Below are positions 38,385 through 50,611 of a stretch of DNA of 64,000 bases, piece by piece; positions within the stretch are counted from its first letter, which is position 1; each line of letters opens with the position of its first letter. The notes under the pieces were generated by a model, which was not told where the DNA came from, ran no database searches, and worked only from the letters and a program-made list of their open reading frames with translations. The DNA comes from Favolaschia claudopus. Its lineage: Eukaryota > Basidiomycota > Agaricomycetes > Agaricales > Mycenaceae. The stretch lies in assembly GCA_037176885.1 (NCBI GenBank), contig JAWWNJ010000034.1, positions 310,001 to 374,000 on the forward strand, in the 5' to 3' direction. A program made the translations under genes and the position numbers.

Positions 38385-38696
38385 TATCACTGCGTTCAAA
38401 CGCCCCCTAGATTTTTGATGTCTAGATGATGGCCGCGAGACGGCCTCGGCACGTCCTGTCGAGCTCTGCCGTGACGTGTACACACGCCTCGCCATGCGTC
38501 TAGGCGCGTCTAGACGGCGTCTCCGTTCCACCGCCGTCGCGGAGGTAGACGCCCCTCAGCCGAGAAATTGTGAGGCGGCCGGCAAAGGCCGGTTCTAGAC
38601 GCAACTCCTTGGCTCCGTGGACCTCCACTGGCCTCGGCGATCACCTCAGCGCGCCTCGCCACCGGCCATTTTAGGGACTGTTTGAACGCAGTGTAT
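38385..38696. mobile_element. 306 bp GC-rich MITE with TAT target duplication
   Basis: 38388-38693 starts CACTGCGTTCAAAC and ends GTTTGAACGCAGTG, a perfect 14 bp terminal inverted repeat that extends imperfectly (CCCCCTAGA / GTCCCTAAA). TAT flanks both sides. Its high GC content contrasts sharply with the AT-rich element around it. No coding capacity. TA/TAT duplications suggest a Tc1/mariner- or PIF/Harbinger-type source. Confidence 0.75.
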
Positions 38697-40789
38697 GTCC
38701 AAAGTAAGATAAAGTAAAGCACATCAAGTCCAAGTAAAGTTGAAGTAGACCCAAGTAAATTCCGGTACGTTGGAGTACACTAAGTGAAGCAATAGGAAGC
38801 GAGCTCCCTGCGCAATTTCGTTGTACCTGACTGCTCAGGATCTCCGCAACTCGAAGATTCTAGGAAGCCGGAGTATATATACAAAGCCAAGTCCTTCGAA
38901 GGGTTCTCGAGACACCTGCACATGCTGCATACACTTACCCAGGTGCGAAACCAGACCCATTCACCGGCACGTAAAGCGCAATCAAGAACCAAAATTTCAG
39001 CCAAGTAAAGTAACACAAAGTAAAGTATGGTACAGCAACCAAGTAAAGTAAAGCAAGTACCTTATAGCGATAGCGAGTAAGCGAGATCTATAAAGCTCAA
39101 GTACTTATTGCTTACCATGACTTTCGTCGTACAATACAGTCAATAGTAAAGGAAGGGGAAGTAAAGCTCAGTATCTACACCGAGTTGAGTACAGTAAATC
39201 AAGCAAAGTAACTCACAGTAACCAAGCAAATCATGTTGAATCGCCGCTCATTCAATCCTAACCAAGCACGAGCCCAGTACTAAATTGAAGGAAAGTAAAG
39301 CAACTCAAGTACAAGTACAAGTAGAGTAGCTCGAGCACAAGTAAGCGGCAGTCAAGTTAACCCCAAGTACTTGTTATAGGCTCTATAGTAGATACCCAGA
39401 TAAATCAAGCATCAATGAAGTAAGTTACAGTAAAGTCGCAAGTAAGTAGGAGAAAGTAAAGTAAAGCATTGGGAAGAAATACAAGTTGAAGTAGAGCCGC
39501 CTTCGACGCGAGATCGCATTTGACGGTAAGGTAGAAGTAAGTGAATCAAGCAGCTTGTACCCCGAGGAATTCAGTAACAGAATTGCAAAGTACTGAGTCC
39601 AGGGCACCTAAAGCACCGTGAGGCAAGCAACAAAGATCCAGCCGAAGGGGAAGGGAAGTAAAGTAAAGTAAAGCAAAGCAAGTAAAGCAAAGCAAGTGAG
39701 CTAGTATATCCTCCTTCCTCGCTGTAAATACTCTCCGGGGCACCCGATCTATTAGTATGTATATACACATTGATAGGATAAAGACTCTTCGGCACAAGTT
39801 GAATGATCGCGTTCAACCTGATCAAAAGCACGATATAACGGCGCCAAGGGTTTATTCATCTAGTTGAGCCCAAGAATACCTATACCGGCCGCAAATCATC
39901 TGGTATAATTCGCATTCTCGCCGCCGCGCACTGGAGTGAGTTGAAGAAGTGCAGGCAGCCAGGACAAGTTAAAACATGAAGACAAAAGTGTCAGTTCGGG
40001 GGGGAGCTAGGGGTGTAAAGACTCAAGGAGAACTCAAATCACTCAAATAAGACGTCCAGTACTACTCAAATGACGGTTACGAAAGTAACTTGTCAAATCT
40101 TACTTCGCCTGCCAAAATGTACGTTACGTTACGTTTGGCTGGTGAAGCAAACTTTGAAAGTAAAAGTACAAGTAAAGTAAATTTAAGCAGCTTTAAGCAA
40201 CTTCAAGTTACATAAAGTTACTTGAAGCAACACCAAGTAGCTTCATATTTAGTGGGATTTGCGGTGGGAATGGCTGAGAAATAGTTGTATTCTGCTGTAA
40301 AAGAGGGCCGCCACGCCTCGGGGGAGCTGCAGACGAGCCTTAATTGAAGCTAACATTCCTTTCTCTTTACCCAGGAAGTGCAACGAGCAAACTAAGTTGC
40401 AAACTCGCGTCGCCGCGCCCCGCGGTCACGTGAAACATAAATTTATGACATCAGAACGATTCGATCAAGTTGTGCGAGACCTTAAATCAACGTATCCGCA
40501 GACTAAAAGCTGGTTTTCGCGGTGAGAGTGCCGCCCTACTGCTGCAACATTTTTTCCGGAGCTTGCGGCAAAAATTCCCTCTACGACGAACCCTATTGAA
40601 CATTAACATTCCCTCTTGCATCACGGAGAAGAAAAGATCAAGAACTTGTTCCAGAGATCAAAATATTATACTTGCATGATGTTCCCCAGATGGAAGAGAA
40701 GAATCGGGCAATTGCTTAGCCAATGTTTAACATGTTATTAGCTGATTCCAAAGTCTTATGAGGTTAAATAGACGCACTTCAACGCGAGT

Positions 40790-41640
40790 GATCCAAGGAA
40801 TCCTTGTCCTCCAAAGCCCCGTGCTTTGAAATTTAATGATGGACGCGCTCCCGACACCATCGAAGCCCTCGCTGCTGCTGCTGACCAGCAAGTTGTTGAT
40901 GAAATCGTCGTATCGAACCCGAACCCGATGATTGACTTCCCGCTCATCTGTCTCAAGTCATACCCAGCGGATGCACCTAACTTGTGCTTCTTCAACAACG
41001 GCATGGAAATGTGGTACCAAGCATCTTCGCAATGGCGAAGTCCCGAGCGCGAAGAATTTATTTTGCAACCTCCAACTGCCTCCGCACTTTCGTGCTTATT
41101 CTATCATTTTAACCACCTTATCAGATACATAACGAGCCGGAAATTGACAGAAGCAGAACGCGAGCGTCACCTTAACCAGGAACTCGGGCTCGATTTATTT
41201 CAATCGTCGGAAGCCTTATTGGCCAAAGATCTTGCATCTCTGACCAGAAACCTCAACACTCGCGAGATTTCCTCTAGCTAAAGCATTCGAAATTAGTGAG
41301 GTCGCCGGCAATCTTGTTCAATATCAATCAAATGGTACCATTTCCCTCTGACGCGGGATGGAAACACCGGACATCTAAATTCTTGATTAATGACAAGATA
41401 TGCTTCCGCTTCGCTCCGGCAACTTGAACTCGAATAGCACAACTCTCCGGTTCTGCATTGCGATGTAGATCTGGCTCGAGATTTCGCCTCAACGACAATA
41501 CCAGTGGAATATATAACTAATACGCGCCTGCACTTCTCTCCAAATGCCCAAGACTTCCCAAACTGTATTGAGCTGGCCGTGAACAGAACTCAGATGAAGG
41601 GCATCGTGTCCGATCAAGTCATTAGATGAGTTGACTGGGT
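40790..41640 (+). pseudogene. Degenerate coding relic, possibly related to gypsy accessory gene A
   Basis: Open stretches read FNASDPRNPCPPKPRALKFN, PMIDFPLICLKSYPADAPNL and SSQWRSPEREEF. After stops they continue as DLARDFASTTIPVEYITNTR and LAVNRTQMKGIV. The order FPLIC / SQWRSP / DLARDF / IPV / KGIV parallels FPCLNC / HNWTPLE / DLARDF / IPV / KGVL in accessory gene A, but the cysteine array is almost lost. The likeness is weak and was judged by eye. There are several stops and no intact frame. Confidence 0.3.
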
Positions 41641-42329
41641 AGGCTCATTCGTTTCAGTGAGTCGATGTCCTAAATTTTGAAACAAATCATGTTGCCGTTG
41701 AGGGCGCTAGCATGGGGTAATTCGGGGAACAGAACAATGTCTATTGAATGATAAATTGAAGCCGGGATCATTCGTTCGGCCGATGAAACCAGGTGGGAAG
41801 GTAGACGAAATATTTTGGAACTGGGCAAAGCGCGACCATTTGACGAGGGATCAATCATCAAATCATTGTCCTCAAGAATTGAACAGGCACTGACTCCGAC
41901 TGAGCAACAAATGAGGGGGTGTGAAATCGAAGCGTGAAATATTGGGTAGAGTTTGAGTAGAATACGGTTTAGCAGGCAGTTATCAGTGTTGAAGCTTTGG
42001 ATGGATAAGTAATTAGGGTTCGGTTTGGTGCTTTGCTGCAAGAGTTTAATGGTGGGAGAAGGTAGGAAGCAAACCGACCGACAAAGACTTTGACCTTTCT
42101 CTTTGCTTGCCTGCGGCGTAGTCCACACCTGTTGCAAAGCTGTCGTCGATCGAGCCGAGAAAAGCCGCATCGGCTCGTTGAAGACGCGTTGACATCTATG
42201 CATATGAAAATCCAGAGATATCAGTCGCTCTTCTCCATGCTTGTCAGCCGGTATTGGATATTATCAAGTTAGGCGCTCCAATCAACGAGGAGAAATCTGT
42301 TAATGGCTTTGCGGGGCAATTAAAGAACG

Positions 42330-43136
42330 CCTTCTTCCAGGAGATGCGTCCCTAATTTCGGAACCGCACGTTCAAAGCTTACTCGAAAACCACCCATACA
42401 GTGAAATCCCGTCGCTGGGTCCAAACTGTGGCCCCAATACTTTTTCAACTTGTCATCTTGCGCAGTTATTTGCGTCGGACGACACCCAGATATACTTCCT
42501 ATCACGCTTCTTTACCTCCGAAGATCTGCGTGCTCTGCCCCCGGATGACCCTGTGTGGAATGCGAAGGCTGGGAATATCATTTGAAATATCACCACTCCT
42601 GGACTCGTTCTGAACACGCCGGAACACAAACAACTGGGCCAGAGTATTTCCTATGATTTTGCCAAGATGAAGGTAAGCTTTACACGCGCTGCAGAGGGTC
42701 GTATTTCCTCTACCTTCGACTTGGCAAGTGCCTTCAGTGGAAATGACGATGAATATGTCTGACAGTCGTCAGAATTACCTGGACTATTTGAACAGTTGAT
42801 CCACCCCCTTTGAGCCCTTTAACGTCCCTTTCGGATATCGAGGTAGAGCCACGACCACCGAGTCCCGCTCTCCCGCCAGTTGAACGCAGCAAATGCAAAC
42901 GACTCGAAGTGGAGAATATAGGGAGGAGAGAAAGTGATAGTAAAGACAAAGTTGAAGAGAAGTTGAAGAAAGTGGCAAAGAGAAGGAGCGCCCGAGTTCA
43001 AGGTACCACAGGTACAACCAAGCGTAAAGCAACCCGGTCCCCGGGGGCAGGCAAGAGGCTAGAGGTAAATGTCACTATACATTCATTCACTAGCCTCCAA
43101 AGAAGTAGATACACATTCGTTCAAGGATCACCCTAG
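42330..43136 (+). pseudogene. Second degenerate coding-like stretch, unrecognised
   Basis: Fragments in changing frames, for example LLENHPYSEIPSLGPNCG, SDDTQIYFLSRFFTSEDLRA and TPEHKQLGQSISYDFAKMK, then a frame from 42810 with MSPLTSLSDIEVEPRPPSPA and a basic stretch. Composition and codon pattern look like protein that is decaying. I do not recognise the source. Confidence 0.3.
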
Positions 43137-44733
43137 ACTACTCAGTTTCTACAATATAATGCATCCTCTCTTCATTCAAGCACTATAGTTTGAATTCTTG
43201 AATACTGGGAGTCAAACATTACCGAATCGAACCATGAGCAAACCATGAGACTGCAAAATTAATTCAAAATGCGGATACTTTTGCCAAGTGGGTCAGGGAA
43301 ACGCTGGAAGAGAGCTAATATGCAATATATTAGGCTCAGCAATGTATTCGCACTAATTACAAGTCGTTAATCACTGTTACTTGCTCAAATGGCGCATTTA
43401 CTTGCTTACTTGGCCTTAATTGATGCCATCTGATGGCAAAAGTAACTTTTGCCCGGGTACTTGGGTGGCAAGTAGATCAAAGTACAAGTAAAGTAGAGCG
43501 ATGTAAGGCGAATATACTGTTTCTACCTTCAATTTTAGCGCCCCCAGCTACTTCTTGACTCTAAACAGCACTTCTAACGGTTGCACATCAGTGCATGAGC
43601 CTTGAGGAATACTTGACATGCTTTGCTGCTGCCAGTAACGGTCATGGAAGCCATCAGAGTAGTATAAGAGACCATATAGTATACTCCCCATGATCTCAGA
43701 GTGAAGTATAAGTGAGAAGTTACAGTTACTTGCGTTTACTTGCGGACTTGGCTGTAATTGATGCCATCTGATGGCAAAAGTAACTTTCGCTGATGTACTT
43801 GGGCGGGTAAGCAAAGTAAAGTACAAGTATTCTGAAGTAAAGTAAGGCAAGTTAAGGCTACTTTGCGCTAATCTGTCGCATCAAAGTACCCCAAAGCACT
43901 ATTTACCTGTTAGAAGCACTTCAAAAGGTTGTAAAGTAATACTTATCGCTGTTCGGATAGAAGTCAGTGCCGAAATGCCATACACATACGCACCGCAGAT
44001 GCAGTAAGCTCAGAATTTACTTGAGAGTAATATCTCAGAGCTTTGTTGCCTCTTCAGCCAACATCTTGTGTCTGAAACACAGTACCTGCGGGTCAAGGTT
44101 GAAGATTTCCGGATTAGGTAATTGACTGGTTGAACCCGTATGAGTTCAGATCGACACAAAAAACGATCAAGCGCAATAAATCTAAGTTCAATTGCTTCTC
44201 AGGGGTAAATTATTAGCTCTGATTTCTCACATTAAGTCAAATACTCACTGTCAAGGTGGTGTAGGACAGAAAGATAAGTGCGATAGTATTAGTCATAAAA
44301 AGTGAGCACAAAGTCGTGAAGACGCGTCATATTCATCAACAGGAGCTACTACTACCTTACAACTGACCTATAATGTCTTTTTTTGCCTTCATATTATAAG
44401 CCTAGAAGTACAAGTAAATTGAAGTAACTTTCGCCAAGCGTGGGAAAAGTACATCAAAGTAAAGTAAAGTAACGCAACGTACGCCCAGCCAAAATAACCG
44501 GCCATCAAAGTACAAGTAAGCACCCTCAAGTTACTTTTTGCGGTCTCGTACTACTCAAATGCGTCAGAACATCTGTTTTGACAATTGCATTTTAAGCCTG
44601 CAAGTACAAGTAAGTTTCGCCAAGCGTGGGAAAATTACATCAAAGTAAAGTAAAGTAACGCAACGTACGCCCAGCCAAAATAACCGGCCATCAAAGTACA
44701 AGTAACCACCCTCAAGTTACTTTTTGCGGTCTC

Positions 44734-46873
44734 CGACGAATGTAACGACAGTGGTAACCTGCCGCTTTGTGAATCCTCCCACGTTCTGCATTCAAGTTCT
44801 TCAACAAACACGAAATATCGACCTTGTGAGAGATGAACTTACGGCGGATATCATGACCAGAGACAAGGAGAATCCAACTGATTGGCAAGAAGTAAACCAA
44901 AACGCGACTAGGCGTCTGGAATATAAACACATGAGTCTAATATGATAATATGGAAACGATGTGAAACTCTCACCCCCACTTTTGATCGTGCGGCGCGTAT
45001 GTGAGCGCTGCAGCGGCGACGATGCAGGCCGCGTTGCCGATGAACTAGACAGACACTCAATCAATAATGTTTGTCTAGCCACCACTTCAAGTCGCTCTGA
45101 GCGATCAAGAGAGAAGTGGGATAAACATACCATCATAATGGCCCGACTATTCCTAAACCGCCCCGCAAGATACCCGCTCAGCACAAGCGACACGATCTGC
45201 ACGAGGTTACTCGGGATGTCGAGGAGCGTTGTCTGGAAAGGAGTGAATCCCATGCCGTTAATGATAATACTGTCAAGATCAGAGGTGTGTACCAGTTGGT
45301 TTGACAGTTCGTTCAGCGAGAGCAGCAGAAAGAGAACCTGGAGAAATTCGAAACCACCCCATTCGGAATCTGCGCAGCGACGCTTGCGATGAAGAGAATA
45401 TATGTTTTCGGGTCGTTGAATGCCTGGATCAGTTGGTACAATTTGAAGACTTTGTTTTTCGTTCCGACCTGCTGACGATTCAGCACTGGCATTCTCTCTC
45501 CGATATTTAGCTACTAGAAGATACGCACCCGATTCCCTGCAACACGCTTAATCGCAATCGCCTTTTGCCTCTGGGACAAGAAGCGCGCAAACACGGGCGA
45601 GTCGGGGAGGGTGAAGAATATGAAGGCGCCCCAGAGCGTTGTGAATCCACCAAGGGCCTAAATCACACGGAAGTTCTCAATTAGCGCTAAAACGTAGATA
45701 GTTTAGACAACGAACCAAGAAAATGAGCGCCCACGGGGGCACCTTGCTGTGCGTGGCGTGACCGAGACCGTATGCGAGGAAGTCCCCGAATATACTGGCG
45801 ACGCCGTTGAAGCAATACTGGTAGGGTGAGAGGCGGGTTAGTCATTCAGAGCGAAGGTGGGGTGTTGAGGCGCGAACCCAAGTAAGATGGCGAACTGGCT
45901 GTTCATCGAGTTTCCACCAGAAAGCTAAGACAGAGATAATGAGAGGAGAACAAAGATTGACATGAAAAACTGCATGTACGCGTCATTAGTCCAAGACCAG
46001 GCCTATCAAAGTAATCGGTCATTTAGGCCAGTGGAATTGCAGAAGACCCCCAAATAAAGGCACGTACGTGACACAAGCCTCCAATATCCCAAGTATGAAC
46101 CGATTCACCATCGTCCCGAGAAGGATCGACTCGCCGCCGTAGTCCTAATCGAACTAGGTCAAGTTTCGGAAAACTATTGGAGGAGAAGAGGATACATTAC
46201 GACGATTCCCCATAGAAAGCAGATCACTCCCAAGACCGGACCGGTCGGATAGCGTTGGAGCATCCATGTCATTGGTTCCGCTGATACGAGGTAGCCTGTT
46301 GATGCAGTTAATAGACTCACGCATCAAACCACGAATGAATGAAACAGAACTGACCGATGTAGAAGATGCTCGCGAACCACGCCTGGCCGGTCGTCAGATG
46401 AGTAGCATTTTTCGACCCCGTGGGGGAAGAATCATGGGCGCACGAATTGAGCTGTGGTTATGTGCAGGTCACTAGAATAAGAATAAGCATAAAAGGGTTC
46501 CGTTGATAGCAAGGGAGAGACTAAGCACGCTTTAATGCCGAAAAGATTGGCATAATTTAGGGCAGTCTTGTCCAAAAATTCGAGGCCTTGGGTTATACAG
46601 AAGCAAGGCAGGATGTGCCAGTCGATCTAGATTGGATGAATGAAATTCGCCTCAGCCTGGTGGATATCGGAGGCTTCTGACCTTGCGTCGGACACATTTT
46701 TCCTCTTCAACCGTCCATGATACCCCTTCATCCACCGCTTCTTTGTAAAGCTGGTAGCCCACTTCTGTTTCTTCCAGTACGGGCTCGAGGGTGGTCGTAA
46801 ACGGATCCCTTTTTTCGTCCAATGGATGACCGCTGGTTTTCTGGGCATCCTCCGTAGAGGCTAGAGACGACAT
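44734..46873 (-). pseudogene. 5' part of an MFS transporter gene (Dal5/allantoate-permease-like), interrupted
   Basis: The start ATG at 46873 gives MSSLASTEDAQ; exon 1 (46873-46682) ends VRRK and joins IDWHILPCFCITQGLEFLDK and TALNYANLFGIK, a hallmark of fungal anion:cation symporters. Later exons give THLTTGQAWFASIFYIG, YLVSAEPMTWMLQRYPTGPV, FTPFQTTLLDIPSNLVQIV, TRLVAFWFTSCQSVGFSLSL and NVGGFTKRQVTTVVTFVG. At this last exon/intron border the 8.3 kb element is inserted. Reading on gives only DRKK and a stop, so the last membrane helices are lost. The missing end is at 35836-36411. About ten introns. Until the insertion this was a complete 12-helix transporter, probably for ureides, nicotinate or similar anions. 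Confidence 0.8.
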
Positions 46874-47479
46874 GGTTAGAAGTAAAGAGAAAGACGCCCG
46901 GAGCACAGACCGTCAAAGCCACAGAGGATGTCTATTGTTGCGCCATCTCATTCTCAAGCACGTCATGTCCAGTGTTCCTTACTCTTATCGCAAGATAAGT
47001 AAGGTCAGTAGGTCACTTGGCTTCACTTGGCAGGTCTCCGTGAGCGGAATGTCGCACGATTAGAAGCGGAAGTCGACGGGCAAGGGCAGATGGAGGATGG
47101 GCAGGAGGAGGTGGAATAGGAGAAACGATTTGTCACATATCACGTGCTACCCGTCACGATCACGAGCGAATTATTTTTCTCGAAAAAGTCGCGTCAATTG
47201 ATTGAAACGAGCGTGTTTATATGCGCCCACGTGTACGTTTACTGTTGAGGTTATATACTGCCTGTATTCTTGTTGTCAAAATGGTTGTCTGGTGCCAACT
47301 CGTGAATTGTCAGAGTCGCACTCGGCCAACTTGCAAACTGAAACGACGAATTCAATAGTGATATCGTATGCTCATGATTGGGAAGCCACACAAGTGGAGA
47401 AATATCACAAATTCAGACTCGATGTGCAAATTCGGGCCCGTTGGGCATCATAGTACATTGATTAAACATACGCTCGCAA
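46874..47479. other. Intergenic, upstream of the MFS gene
   Basis: About 600 bp without a supported gene. It contains an E-box (ATCACGTGC near 47139). Confidence 0.45.
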
Positions 47480-50286
47480 TTATATTGCATGCCAAGCATC
47501 GAACCCCTTCAATATCTTATTTACCCAGACCAGTACAGGATCCCCACTCGCGACCATTGGCCCCCGCCTTGTCGCATAATTCCCGAAAGATGTTTTTATC
47601 CTCTGCCGAGCTTCACCCTCGCTCAACCAAGGTTTCTCCCCAAAGTTGTCGAATTTTGGTTGTTTTGCATATAGCGTCCAGCATTCAAAGTTGATGATGA
47701 TGGGGAGCAGCTCGGGAAAGCGCTCAGTCGTGAAAATGTCATGGACACTTTGGGCAAGACTGAGTTGATGAGAGCGATGGACGCCCTCACGAGCTACGGC
47801 GTGGCGACTGATGGCTTCTAGCGTTTCGACCGCCATGTAAGGCAGAGCATCGGAGCGACAAAACTGGAGGAATTCAGCCAACACATGGATTCGAGCCTCT
47901 TGCTTCCGGGCGCGCATCATGCTGGATACGTATTCCGAGACATCCTCCACGAGATCGTCGTCGGAAATTGGAAATGCAGTTTCCGCAGGTAATATGCGAT
48001 TGTTGAAAGACAGCAGGTTTTGCGGCATTCGGTAGAGGATTCGGTGCTTAATCAGGGCGGTGATGGAGTGAGCGATTCCAGACAGCGGCGGCTCTACGCC
48101 AGAAAGGACGTCTAGAATGTGAAGGGATTGATTTTCAACGTTCAGCAAATTGGTGCCGAGGAATGCAACACGCCACAACGCAGTCAAAAGGGCCTCCTGC
48201 GAAGCCATATTGATGCGAGTCGGCGATTCGGAGGAAAGCGTAATGGGAAAGTTGGCCCACAGATAGAGCTCGCTTTTACCCCGCTCCAACACATTCTTCA
48301 CCGCCGAGGCCGATTGACGGTGGTTGATATAATGGATGACGGGATATGGGATGTGAACCGCACTCGTTGGCCGCCAATATGAGACCAACTGCGCCACCGT
48401 ATCATCGAGCCAAGTGAAAGTGGCGAAAGCATTCATCCTATCCATCCGCCGGGGAATGATGTCCGAAAGACAGAGCTCGAGTTCCGGACGCAAGTTTGAG
48501 GTCGGGGAATCAACGAGGATTGACTGTTTAGTTTCCGACCAGCGATACGGCGCGGTATCCAGACGAAGCGAGGTGGCAAGCAGTTCGAACATGATTTTAT
48601 ATGGAATCAGTTGAAGAATTTCTTTCACAACATCGTGAAGCGCAGAAATTGACGCCACTGGAGGTACATGTCTGATGAGTCCTTTGGCGGCAAAGAACTT
48701 GCTAACCACATGAACCCCCGCAGCTGCCTTGTTCATGGCATGACGGTCGTCCAAGAGTGCGTCGCCGGCCCAAATTAAATTGGACAGGGAGATTAGGCGA
48801 CCTTGCCAGGCACAGAACGTGCTCCAAAGCATCATCGCTTTGGCCGAGACAACGTAAGGCGCAATCTCCTTCACCCAAAAGTGATCATCGAGGTGACCGC
48901 CATACATCGGCGAGAATGCGCTGAAGTCTACTCCAAAATTGTGATTCGGCTCTGTGGGAAAGCGGTTAGGCCTTGCGAGACTCGCAACAGCCCACACAGC
49001 TTTATAGCAAATTATCCGCCTCTGGATTCTGGCTTCGCGAGATAAAATCCCGGTATCGCAACTATTGAGTAGAGAGGCAATGCGAGCAGTGAATTGAACG
49101 TCTTGATTTTGGACGAGGCGCCGAATGTGACCCTGGTATGCCTGACGTCTCTCGCGAGGTCCCCAGAGTAGATCGGGAATGGCTTCAATGAAAGGCTCCA
49201 TCTGCGTATCATCCACCAGAGATTTCATCGTCCAAACCAAAGCCTTTTGATCCCGCTCGGATCGCTCATCGGAAGGTGATACGGCGGTACGAGTTATCGC
49301 TTCGGCCATACTCTTCGGAGAGGGCGGCGATCTGAGCACACTGAGGTCAGCTTCATCGGGCATTTGTGCTTTTCTACGCTGACGGCGTCTACCTATAGCC
49401 TGCGAAATCTGCCAGAAGGAACCGGAAAGCGGGGTTCGATACGGCGAGTCAAGGTATAGCAAGGGAAGCAGCGAAAGGACGCAGTAAATAGAGCCTATAA
49501 GCCCCAGGAGAGTCACTGCAATCGCAGTCATTCCGGTGCTGACTGGGATGAGGAACGCCACCAGTCCAGCGAAGAATGAAAACAAGGCGAGGTGAAGGAG
49601 TAGCGGAATGATTTCCACGACGATGTGCATCTTGAATCGCTTCAATCCATAGTAGAGGAACGAGAATATTCGGGCCCGCACGAGCGGCGCACAGTGCACG
49701 TCAGCCTTGTGCAGAAATTCCCGAGCCCACTGCTGAACGAAAGTCGCTATCAAAGCGCAAGAGAGACTGAGGCCAAGGCTTATGAACCAAAAGCCATTGC
49801 AAATGAGAGACGTCAGAGGAGGAGTGAATGGTGGAGGCGGAGACGATGGCAGTTGGAAAGTACTTCCATTTGCCGATGCTGCGAGCTGCAATGAGATTTG
49901 TCCGAGTAGTTCGACTGTGAGATCTCCAGAATCCGGATTCAGAGCTCTGTAGCTCTCGATGATGAAGGCAGTGAGACTCGCGGAAAATAAACCCGCCTTG
50001 AAATAAGCCGTCAGAATTATAGTGGACTGAATGTGCGGGAGGGGAACAGCATACAAAGATGAGCAATCCTTCCATATCGCTTTTCCAACTCTCCACCAAG
50101 GCTTTGTCGTACTTTTCCGCCTCGGACACGTACACGGCCCACACCCGTGCGGCTGCACCGTCAGCGTCGTCGCTCGAATCAGTACTGGTGGCTGCGAAAA
50201 AGTCACTGTCAGGGCATCGTCAGCACATTTTGAGACAAAAACTCACGATTACCGGGCGGTATTCTGCCATTTTCGAGGTCTACCAT
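47480..50286 (-). CDS. DUF6535-type membrane protein, 897 aa, three exons
   Basis: Exons 50286-50247, 50191-50055 and 49996-47480; phases join cleanly. The start gives MVDLENGRIPPGNPTSTDSS. Then WAVYVSEAEKYDKALVESWK and SDMEGLLIFAGLFSASLTAF form the family signature. Four membrane helices lie in the first third (AGLFSASLTAFIIESY, NGFWFISLGLSLSCALIATF, IIPLLLHLALFSFFAGLVAF, IAVTLLGLIGSIYCVLSLLP), one pair joined by a short WAREFLHKADV loop. A large helical cytosolic region of about 600 residues follows. Families with this domain are abundant in mushroom genomes and their role is unknown. The full-length single large exon shows no damage. Confidence 0.85.
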
Positions 50287-50611
50287 GGGGGAAGGAGGGA
50301 TAGAGGTCTCTTCTCGTGGGATGCCAGTGTGCAGGTGTTAAAGAGGTGATGCGAACTACGACGGGCGATTGTATCCCAGAGCCTGTCAGTGTCAATGCTG
50401 AATTAATGAAGCTACTTCGGGAAATGGCGTAGGGGATGGCAAAGTTATGTACGAGGAGGAGGACCGAGAGATGCAAAAACGGTGTCATTCGTTTCGACTG
50501 CCAAACCGACGTTCATCAATTGCTCTTCCTCGAGGCCTCAATCCATCTAGATTCTAGTCCGCTTGAGTAGCCTGTATATACACACAAGAAATGACCACCC
50601 CCTCGCACATG
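50287..50611. other. Intergenic, no gene seen
   Basis: About 325 bp upstream of the DUF6535-type gene and downstream of the seven-helix gene. Confidence 0.45.

Larger units (their letters stand above)
40072..44547. mobile_element. Nested second copy of the same DNA element family, about 4.5 kb
   Basis: It begins GACGGTTACGAAAGTAACTT, like the outer left end at 36413, and ends TTTTTGCGGTCTC, like the outer right end at 44733. It is flanked on both sides by GTACTACTCAAAT (40059-40071 and 44548-44560). It carries degenerate coding-like stretches at about 40790-41640 and 42330-43136. Confidence 0.6.
36412..44733. mobile_element. 8.3 kb non-autonomous DNA element (hAT-like by target-site length), AAGTA-rich
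   Basis: The left end reads GGACGGTTACTAAAGTAACT. The right end, reverse-complemented, reads GAGACCGCAAAAAGTAACTT. Both then contain GTACGTTGCGTTACTTT and TGGCTGGG, so the termini are imperfect inverted repeats with shared subterminal blocks. Much of the interior is short AAGTAA / AAGTAAAGT / TTACTT repeats without coding capacity. No transposase was recognised. A second copy of the family (40072-44547) and a GC-rich MITE (38388-38693) are nested inside. The assignment to hAT rests only on the 8 bp duplication and the subterminal repeats. Confidence 0.65.

Noticed and set aside
36412..44733. AAGTAAAGT-rich DNA read as telomere- or satellite-like array
   Set aside because: The words are irregular and bounded by defined ends and a target-site duplication inside a gene, which fits a transposon better.
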